Program-made: the position numbers and the translations under genes
The notes under the pieces: generated by a model
The model's input: only the letters and a program-made list of their open reading frames with translations
Database searches by the model: none
Told to the model about the DNA's origin: nothing
Source of the DNA: Prevotellaceae bacterium
GTDB taxonomy: Bacteria > Bacteroidota > Bacteroidia > Bacteroidales > UBA932
DNA length: 10,002 bases
Assembly: GCA_031267155.1 (NCBI GenBank)
Contig: JAIRZR010000361.1
Coordinates: 1 to 10,002 of the forward strand
Direction of reading: 5' to 3'
Part shown: positions 5,479-10,002 of the stretch, in pieces
How positions within the stretch are numbered: the stretch's first letter is position 1
Layout of the letters: the number at the start of each line of letters is the position of its first letter

Positions 5479-6334
5479 ACGATTATCAGTATTATTAATT
5501 TCGGTTGCCGCGCTCTGCCTGTGCTGGGCGCCACCGCTTACGGTCAAATGGGTGGCTATCGGCGATTCGATCACTTACCTGAACGACCATCCCGGCGAAA
5601 CCGGCAACAGGGTAGAGAAAGGTTACATGACGCGGGTAGCAGAGCAACTGCCCGGAATCGAATATGTAAACAGGGGCTATAACGGATGGACGGCTTCCCG
5701 GATCGCCGAAAAAATCGACAGACTGGGACTGGAAAAAGCCGATGTATATACCGTGTTTCTCGGGACAAATGACTGGTGGAGCGGAGTGCCTGCGGGCGCC
5801 ATCGGCGATTACGTGAACGGCACGGGACACGGCACTGTGTACGGCGCTTTCCGAATCATCATCGACAGGTTGAAAAGTTTGAATCCCGGGGCGCGGATCA
5901 TTCTGATTACGCCCCTGCAGCGCGGAGATTTTGTTCATGTCTCAAACTGTGCGAACAGGGCTTACGGATCGTACCGTGAAAAGAACGGACAGCAGCTCGC
6001 CGATATTGTCGAAGCAATCAAAACCATTGCACGGCACGAACAGCTGACGCTTGTAGACCTGTATCACAAAAGCGGTATAAAGCTGAAAAATATGGTGAAA
6101 TTCAAACGGCTGAAAGACCCGGCGACAGGCGTTTACAAAAATTTCACATATCCCGATTACGTCGATATTCCTTTCGACCCGAAAAACGACGAATATCCCT
6201 ATCCCGTCGAAGCCGCCGACATGACTTACGACGGACTGCACCCTTCCGACAGGGGAAATGCGGCGATCGCAAAAATGCTGGTGAAGGAACTGAAAAAAAT
6301 ATCCGGCAAAACCGCCGCCCGGGATAACAGTTAA
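5471..6334 (+). CDS. Secreted SGNH/GDSL-family hydrolase (esterase-like)
   Basis: An exported serine hydrolase of the SGNH fold, 287 aa. Residues 1-20 (MNKRLSVLLISVAALCLCWA) form a signal peptide; the two cysteines in it do not make a lipobox because the preceding residue is Leu in each case. All four SGNH blocks are present: block I AIGDSITY with nucleophile Ser33, block II RGYNGWTA with Gly72, block III FLGTND with Asn100, and block V YDGLHPSD with Asp254 and His257. Relatives include carbohydrate and peptidoglycan O-acetylesterases and lipases; the sequence alone does not fix the substrate. The ATG overlaps the end of the 36-aa ORF, and the MBL gene starts 6 nt after the stop, so the three are probably one operon. 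A secreted enzyme acting on acetylated glycans is a guess from family habits. Confidence 0.92.
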   Translation: MNKRLSVLLISVAALCLCWAPPLTVKWVAIGDSITYLNDHPGETGNRVEKGYMTRVAEQLPGIEYVNRGYNGWTASRIAEKIDRLGLEKADVYTVFLGTNDWWSGVPAGAIGDYVNGTGHGTVYGAFRIIIDRLKSLNPGARIILITPLQRGDFVHVSNCANRAYGSYREKNGQQLADIVEAIKTIARHEQLTLVDLYHKSGIKLKNMVKFKRLKDPATGVYKNFTYPDYVDIPFDPKNDEYPYPVEAADMTYDGLHPSDRGNAAIAKMLVKELKKISGKTAARDNS

Positions 6335-6340
6335 CAGTTC

Positions 6341-7249
6341 ATGAAACGTCGTGATTTTTTACAGACAGCGCTTGCAGGCGGATTTGCGGTTTTCTGTCCC
6401 GCGGTTGCCGAACCGTCGCGTTTTACGCTTTGGCAGTTACCCTGTCACAGCGCAGAATCCCAAAACGGTACTTACAGCTTCAACACGCCGGACGGCAGGC
6501 GCATTGAGATGCCCTTCAAGAGCAACTCCTACGTTTTCCGGACGGTAAACGGCAAACTGGCTGTAATGGACGGCGGCTGTCCTCCCGAGGCGGAATATCT
6601 GCGCAGCTTTCTGAAAGAACGGGGAAACATTGTGGACGCCTGGTTTCTGTCGCATCCGCATACCGATCACACGGGAGCGTTTCATGAGATTCTGCGCGAG
6701 CCGGAAGGATTGACGATAAAAAAGATATATCATTCGGAGTTCTCCAGAACGTTTTACGAAAGTGTCGAGCCGAAATATGTCCCGATGACACGGCAACTGT
6801 ACCGCGATTTACGCCGGACAGAATCGGAAGTCGTGGATCTTGCCGAACCGCAGACGATAATCCTCGACGGTGTGAATTTTGAAATTTTAAGCGTGAAAAA
6901 CGAAGAGGTGAAAGAGGATGCTTACAACAATTCCTCGATGGTAATTCGCGTTTCGGACGCCGTCCGGTCATGCCTGTTTCTTGCGGACAGCGGCCTGAAG
7001 CGCGGACAGGAACTGCTCGCCGGCAAATTCCGGGACAGGCTGAACTGCGATTTTATTCAGATGGCGCATCACGGCGAAAACGGAGTCGGCAGAGAGTTTT
7101 ACGAAGCAGTAAAGTTCAGGGCGTGCTTATGGGCAACAACAAAAAACAGCATGCAACACGGCGGAGCAGGCGAATTGCGGAAATGGACGGAAGAAAGAGG
7201 TATTACGAAACATTTCGTCAGTGCGGACGGCCTGGCAGTCGTGCAGTAA
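6341..7249 (+). CDS. Metallo-beta-lactamase-fold hydrolase with twin-arginine leader
   Basis: A 302-aa MBL-fold metallohydrolase. The N-terminus MKRRDFLQTALAGGFAVFCP has a twin-arginine RRDFL motif and a hydrophobic segment up to AVAEP, suggesting Tat export after metal loading. Metal-site motifs: MDGG (77-79), HPHTDH (His105, His107, Asp109, His110), LADSG (Asp216) and MAHHG (His243, His244). The order NNSSMVIRV, then LADSG, then AHHGENG is typical of the ComEC/Rec2-like MBL branch rather than of true beta-lactamases. There are no ComEC membrane segments, so this is a stand-alone domain and not a DNA-uptake channel. It begins 6 nt after the SGNH stop codon, implying co-transcription and possibly joint extracytoplasmic action. 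The substrate is unknown; phosphoester or lactone cleavage would fit the fold. Confidence 0.9.
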   Translation: MKRRDFLQTALAGGFAVFCPAVAEPSRFTLWQLPCHSAESQNGTYSFNTPDGRRIEMPFKSNSYVFRTVNGKLAVMDGGCPPEAEYLRSFLKERGNIVDAWFLSHPHTDHTGAFHEILREPEGLTIKKIYHSEFSRTFYESVEPKYVPMTRQLYRDLRRTESEVVDLAEPQTIILDGVNFEILSVKNEEVKEDAYNNSSMVIRVSDAVRSCLFLADSGLKRGQELLAGKFRDRLNCDFIQMAHHGENGVGREFYEAVKFRACLWATTKNSMQHGGAGELRKWTEERGITKHFVSADGLAVVQ

Positions 7250-7350
7250 AAAGCTGAGGTAATACCGGTCGGGAGCATAAAATCGGAAAAACCGCATGTC
7301 ATTTTCCAGCGAAATGTTATTTTGAGACGCTGAGGGAGGTAATTTTCGGA

Positions 7351-7370
7351 TTCCTGACATTAATCAGGAA
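7351..7370. repeat. Hairpin between convergent MBL and phosphatase genes
   Basis: TTCCTGA (7351-7357) pairs perfectly with TCAGGAA (7364-7370) around CATTAA. It lies between two convergent genes, where a terminator is expected, but neither side has a proper T-run, so termination from it is doubtful. I see no better terminator in 7250-7407. Confidence 0.4.
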
Positions 7371-7388
7371 CTTGGCAATGCATCGCGA

Positions 7389-7416
7389 AATTTTCAATTC
7401 TCAATTTTCAATTGAA
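7389..7416. repeat. Four 7-mer tandem repeats at the 3' end of the phosphatase gene
   Basis: The units are AATTTTC, AATTCTC, AATTTTC and AATTGAA. The phosphatase stop codon (TGA, complement of 7408-7410) lies within this array, so its last two codons are built from repeat sequence. Such A/T-rich 7-mer arrays are, as I recall, common between genes in Bacteroidota. Confidence 0.7.
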
Positions 7417-8148
7417 AAAGAGTTGCCGGTTATTTTCAATCAGAACATTTATTCTGTCGGTCAGTTTGGCGGTAAGCGATTTGATATTGAAAGCCTGTCT
7501 GTGGGATTCGAGATTGTGTATATCAGTTCCTGTAAAAGTATAGAAGTCGTTCCTGAGAAGATATTCCGCATTTTCCCGAACCTGTCTGCCGTAATATCCT
7601 GTGGGAGAAAGCAGATTCAGCTGGAAAAACAGAAAGCCATCCGCTTTCAGTTTTTTGTAATCACTTTTATCCATGTACAGATAGCGTTCGGGATGTGCAA
7701 GAATAATGCGGTATCCCTTTTTCTTTATTTTTTGGACTGTTTGATGAAAGTTGAGGGGAGGATTGAGATATGAGGTTTCTACCAGCAGGTGGTCTTCTGC
7801 AATGGCAAGCGGTTTGTTTTCACGGTTTTCCAGATGTGATTCGAAACCGCCGTCGAGCATGTATTCGGCGGCCAGTCTCAAGTCAATGTTTCCGGCATAT
7901 CCATTAATCAGATTTTCGAAATGCTGTGTTAAGGATTTAGAGCTGTTTTCTGGAAAAGTTTCCATGACATGCGGAGTGAGATAGATGCCCCGGACGCCCT
8001 GCTCTTCAAGATACTCCAGGGCGGTAAAAGTCTCCCTTTCCGTTTGAATGCCGTCGTCCACTCCGGAAAGAAGATGAGAATGGATATCAATCATGCCCTG
8101 TAGCAGGCCTGTCTCCGCGATGCTGTATTTTCTTCTGAAAAACGGCAA
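7408..8148 (-). CDS. PHP-type tyrosine-protein phosphatase (CpsB/YwqE family)
   Basis: Metal-dependent phosphotyrosine phosphatase that dephosphorylates BY-kinases and so controls capsule/exopolysaccharide production. PHP metal-site motifs are all present: DIHSH (His23, His25), GVDDG (Asp31-Asp32), LTPH (His60), AAEYM (Glu95), LAHPER (His152) and GTDIH (Asp209, His211). Length is 246 aa, near the family norm. The start is a problem: the N-terminal stretch FFRRKYSIAETGLLQG looks like the usual Bacteroidota extension, so I use the TTG at 8148, the only plausible start codon before it; the next ATG (8094, MIDIHSH) matches the Firmicute-style start but would drop that segment. It lies downstream of the kinase on the same strand and in the same frame, with 75 nt of repeat-rich DNA between them. 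The stop codon lies in a 7-mer array. Confidence 0.93.
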   Translation of the reverse strand: MPFFRRKYSIAETGLLQGMIDIHSHLLSGVDDGIQTERETFTALEYLEEQGVRGIYLTPHVMETFPENSSKSLTQHFENLINGYAGNIDLRLAAEYMLDGGFESHLENRENKPLAIAEDHLLVETSYLNPPLNFHQTVQKIKKKGYRIILAHPERYLYMDKSDYKKLKADGFLFFQLNLLSPTGYYGRQVRENAEYLLRNDFYTFTGTDIHNLESHRQAFNIKSLTAKLTDRINVLIENNRQLFFN

Positions 8149-8151
8149 AGT

Positions 8152-8217
8152 AATTTTGAATTTTGAATTTTGAATTGAGCGCGATGCGACGAATGTAATT
8201 CGTAATTGAGTTCGTAA
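8152..8217. repeat. 7-mer repeat tract between kinase and phosphatase genes
   Basis: AATTTTG is repeated three times (8152-8172), followed by AATTGAG (8173-8179). After a short GC-rich gap come AATTCGT (8197-8203), a second AATTGAG (8204-8210) and TTCGTAA. This fills nearly the whole 75-nt gap between the two genes and leaves no normal leader or ATG for the phosphatase. Confidence 0.75.
8189..8203. repeat. Short hairpin in the kinase-phosphatase gap
   Basis: ACGAAT-GTA-ATTCGT is a perfect 6-bp stem with a 3-nt loop. Its form is like the small hairpins of the 4.2-4.7 kb region (for example GACGCC-GTA-GGCGTC), although the sequence differs. Confidence 0.5.
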
Positions 8218-8223
8218 AACGGC

Positions 8224-10002
8224 TCAGCCTTTTTCGCCATACCCGTATCCGTAGGCATGACCGTAACGTCCGTAGCCTCCGTAATATTTGCCGGATGACA
8301 TGCTCGAGCCGTTAAGCAGGACTGCCATGTTCGGGAATTTTCCCGACCTGTAGATCTGTTCCAGTTCGGGAAGCAGGCGGCGGTCAAGCAGTCCCTCGCG
8401 GACAACGAATATCGTCATCCCCGCGACATCCGCAACGATGGAAGCGTCCGCAACGATATTAACCGGCGTGGTATCCAGAAAAACATAATCATACCGCTGC
8501 TGCAGGATGGATATGAGTTCTTTGAATCCCGGACTTAGCAGCAGTTCGGCGGGATTCGGAGGCAGTTTGCCAACCGGAAGTACATCAAGATTGGGATTGA
8601 GCCATTCCCTTACCGTCAATTCGTCAAGATTTGTGTTTATTCCGCTGAGATATGCCGATACTCCCATTTTATTCGGTACCGACCACGAACTCAGCGCTGC
8701 CTTGCGAAGGTCCAGATCAACCAGTATCACCTTTTTATCTGCCAGAGCGAAACTCATTGCCAGATTCAGCGAGACAAAGCTTTTTCCAGCGCCCATATTG
8801 AACGAAGTACACATCACGGTATTCGAACTGTTTTTGGCGCTCATGAAATCCATGTTGCTGCGTATCACACGAAAGGCTTCGCTGGCGGCGTCCCGGCTGC
8901 TGTCCCTGACAACGAGAGATCCGGAAACGGCGTCTCCTGACTTTTTCTTCCTTTTCCGCATATTTTGTGGGACAGTACCCAGAAACGGAACTGTCAGACT
9001 GTCGGTTATATCCTTCGGACCTCTCACTGTAGTGTTAAGCAAATCTCTCAGCCAGAATATCGAAAATGGTATGAGCAATCCCGCTATCAACGCTGCAAGC
9101 ATGATTATCCTGGATTTTGGAGCAACGGGAATGATGCTTCCGTCAGCTTCGTCCACTATCCTGAAATTGCTGATGGTAGCAGCGCCTGCCAGTTCGTTTT
9201 CCACCCGTTTTTTCAACAGATACAGATAGAGATTTTCCTGCGTTACCAGACGGCGCTGTATGGGGATCATCTCCTGTTCCTTTTGAGGGACGCCGGCTAT
9301 CTTTTTATTAGTCTGTTCCTCTTTATTTTTTGCTCCTTCAATTTGAAGATTTAATACTACCGCCAGATTGTCGATGGCGCGAATAACAGACTGTTTCATA
9401 GCCATTGCGGTGTTGGTGAGTTCTATCACTGCCGGCGATTTTTCCGAACCGTTATCTATCAGACGTTCTCTTTTAATCATTATCGTATTGTATTCTGCAA
9501 CCTGTTTCTCTATGCCGGGATTTTCTATTCCCGAATTGGAAGGGATCAAACTGTTACTGTTCGCCGGATTACCAAGATATTCCCTGATAAATTCCGCTAC
9601 CGACAGCTGATTTTGCAATACAAATATTTGCTTGTTATATACGGATGATTCGGTGAGAAAAATTTCTGTTGACGCCTGAATATCGGCTGCCATATTTTCA
9701 CTTCGATATCTTGAAATATCTCTATCCACCGATTCAAGTTCCCGTTCAATGGAGTTAAGATGTTCGTTGATGAAATTCGAAGTATTGACAACAACCTGAT
9801 TCTTATAAGTAATATTGTCTTCGTTGTAGACGGCTATCAGGGTATTCAGAATGTCGTCCGCGCGTTCAATCACATTGTCTTTTAGCGAAAGCGTTATGAC
9901 GGTATTGGTCTTTTCCGTGCTTGCACTGATATTCAATGATTCAAGCACGCCCTTAATTCCCGATTTTGTAATACTGATCGGAATACCGACATATTCTTCC
10001 GA
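8224..10002 (-). CDS. Wzc-like tyrosine-protein kinase / polysaccharide co-polymerase (BY-kinase); 5' end outside window
   Basis: An inner-membrane BY-kinase that controls capsule or exopolysaccharide chain length and export. The frame is open to the window edge (592 codons visible), so the GTG at 9948 is internal. In visible-residue numbering: a long, mainly helical periplasmic region with coiled-coil character (about 40-270) ending in the GNVR-like QENLYLYLLKKRVE segment; a proline-containing stretch and second membrane segment LAALIAGLLIPFSIFWL (about 302-318); ExxRxxR oligomerisation motif EAFRVIR (375-381); Walker A NMGAGKS (402-408); Walker A' LVDLDLR (427-433); Walker B YVFLDTTPV (506-514, with DTTP instead of the usual DTPP); and a tail with seven tyrosines (571-589) that would be autophosphorylated. 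The phosphatase downstream is its expected antagonist. A Wza-like export gene probably lies upstream, outside the window. Confidence 0.96.
   Translation of the reverse strand, partial: SEEYVGIPISITKSGIKGVLESLNISASTEKTNTVITLSLKDNVIERADDILNTLIAVYNEDNITYKNQVVVNTSNFINEHLNSIERELESVDRDISRYRSENMAADIQASTEIFLTESSVYNKQIFVLQNQLSVAEFIREYLGNPANSNSLIPSNSGIENPGIEKQVAEYNTIMIKRERLIDNGSEKSPAVIELTNTAMAMKQSVIRAIDNLAVVLNLQIEGAKNKEEQTNKKIAGVPQKEQEMIPIQRRLVTQENLYLYLLKKRVENELAGAATISNFRIVDEADGSIIPVAPKSRIIMLAALIAGLLIPFSIFWLRDLLNTTVRGPKDITDSLTVPFLGTVPQNMRKRKKKSGDAVSGSLVVRDSSRDAASEAFRVIRSNMDFMSAKNSSNTVMCTSFNMGAGKSFVSLNLAMSFALADKKVILVDLDLRKAALSSWSVPNKMGVSAYLSGINTNLDELTVREWLNPNLDVLPVGKLPPNPAELLLSPGFKELISILQQRYDYVFLDTTPVNIVADASIVADVAGMTIFVVREGLLDRRLLPELEQIYRSGKFPNMAVLLNGSSMSSGKYYGGYGRYGHAYGYGYGEKG

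Noticed and set aside
7372..7773. 133-codon plus-strand open frame opposite the phosphatase gene
   Set aside because: It lies almost entirely antisense to a well-supported PHP phosphatase and has no recognisable domain.
8507..9229. 240-codon plus-strand open frame opposite the BY-kinase
   Set aside because: It is antisense to the conserved Walker motifs of the kinase. It is a long chance frame with no family signal.
9946..9948. GTG at 9948 as the kinase start
   Set aside because: The frame continues open to the window edge with plausible protein sequence (SEEYVGIPISITKSG), and BY-kinases need a first membrane segment that is not yet seen, so the start lies outside the window.

Overview
The window looks like the chromosome of a Bacteroidales-type member of Bacteroidota. 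The evidence is: promoter -7 boxes of the TAnnTTTG class (TACCTTTG at 3186-3193, with a TTG at 3215-3217 and a 21-nt spacer), no obvious Shine-Dalgarno sequences but A/T-rich leaders, and a typical gene set: a secreted DUF1573 protein, a secreted M64-like peptidase, an omega-amidase-type nitrilase, an SGNH hydrolase, and a Wzc-like BY-kinase next to a PHP-type tyrosine phosphatase. A/T-rich 7-mer tandem repeats of the kind I associate with Bacteroidota are also present. I cannot name the species.

Layout. (1) Positions 1-2007, plus strand: the 3' part of asparagine synthetase B, then a secreted M64-like metallopeptidase. A bidirectional terminator (2037-2061) separates them from (2) positions 2092-4020, minus strand: a DUF1573 secreted protein with its own promoter, and a carbon-nitrogen hydrolase (omega-amidase/YafV type). 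(3) Positions 4041-5367: about 1.3 kb without an intact gene, filled with palindromes, an inverted pair of the same two-hairpin module, a second small element with inverted ends, a fragment resembling a dispersed GTAGGGGCGACCC-type repeat, and a broken gene frameshifted by a 10-bp tandem duplication. (4) Positions 5331-7249, plus strand: a promoter box, a 36-codon ORF overlapping the start of a secreted SGNH/GDSL hydrolase, and, 6 nt after that, a metallo-beta-lactamase-fold hydrolase with a twin-arginine leader. (5) Positions 7408-10002, minus strand: the capsule/exopolysaccharide regulatory pair, a BY-type tyrosine autokinase (5' part outside the window) followed by its PHP-family phosphatase. 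Repeats of 7-mers lie on both sides of the phosphatase gene.

Functionally, the best-understood unit is the kinase/phosphatase pair: the kinase carries a C-terminal tyrosine cluster for autophosphorylation, and the phosphatase is the expected antagonist in polysaccharide chain-length/export control. The SGNH and MBL proteins look co-transcribed and are both exported, so they probably act together on an extracytoplasmic substrate, which I cannot identify. The most unusual non-coding content is the palindrome field at 4056-4721. Its two copies of one hairpin differ by paired, stem-preserving substitutions, which suggests selection for structure in a mobile or regulatory repeat rather than for the small ORFs that happen to be open across it.
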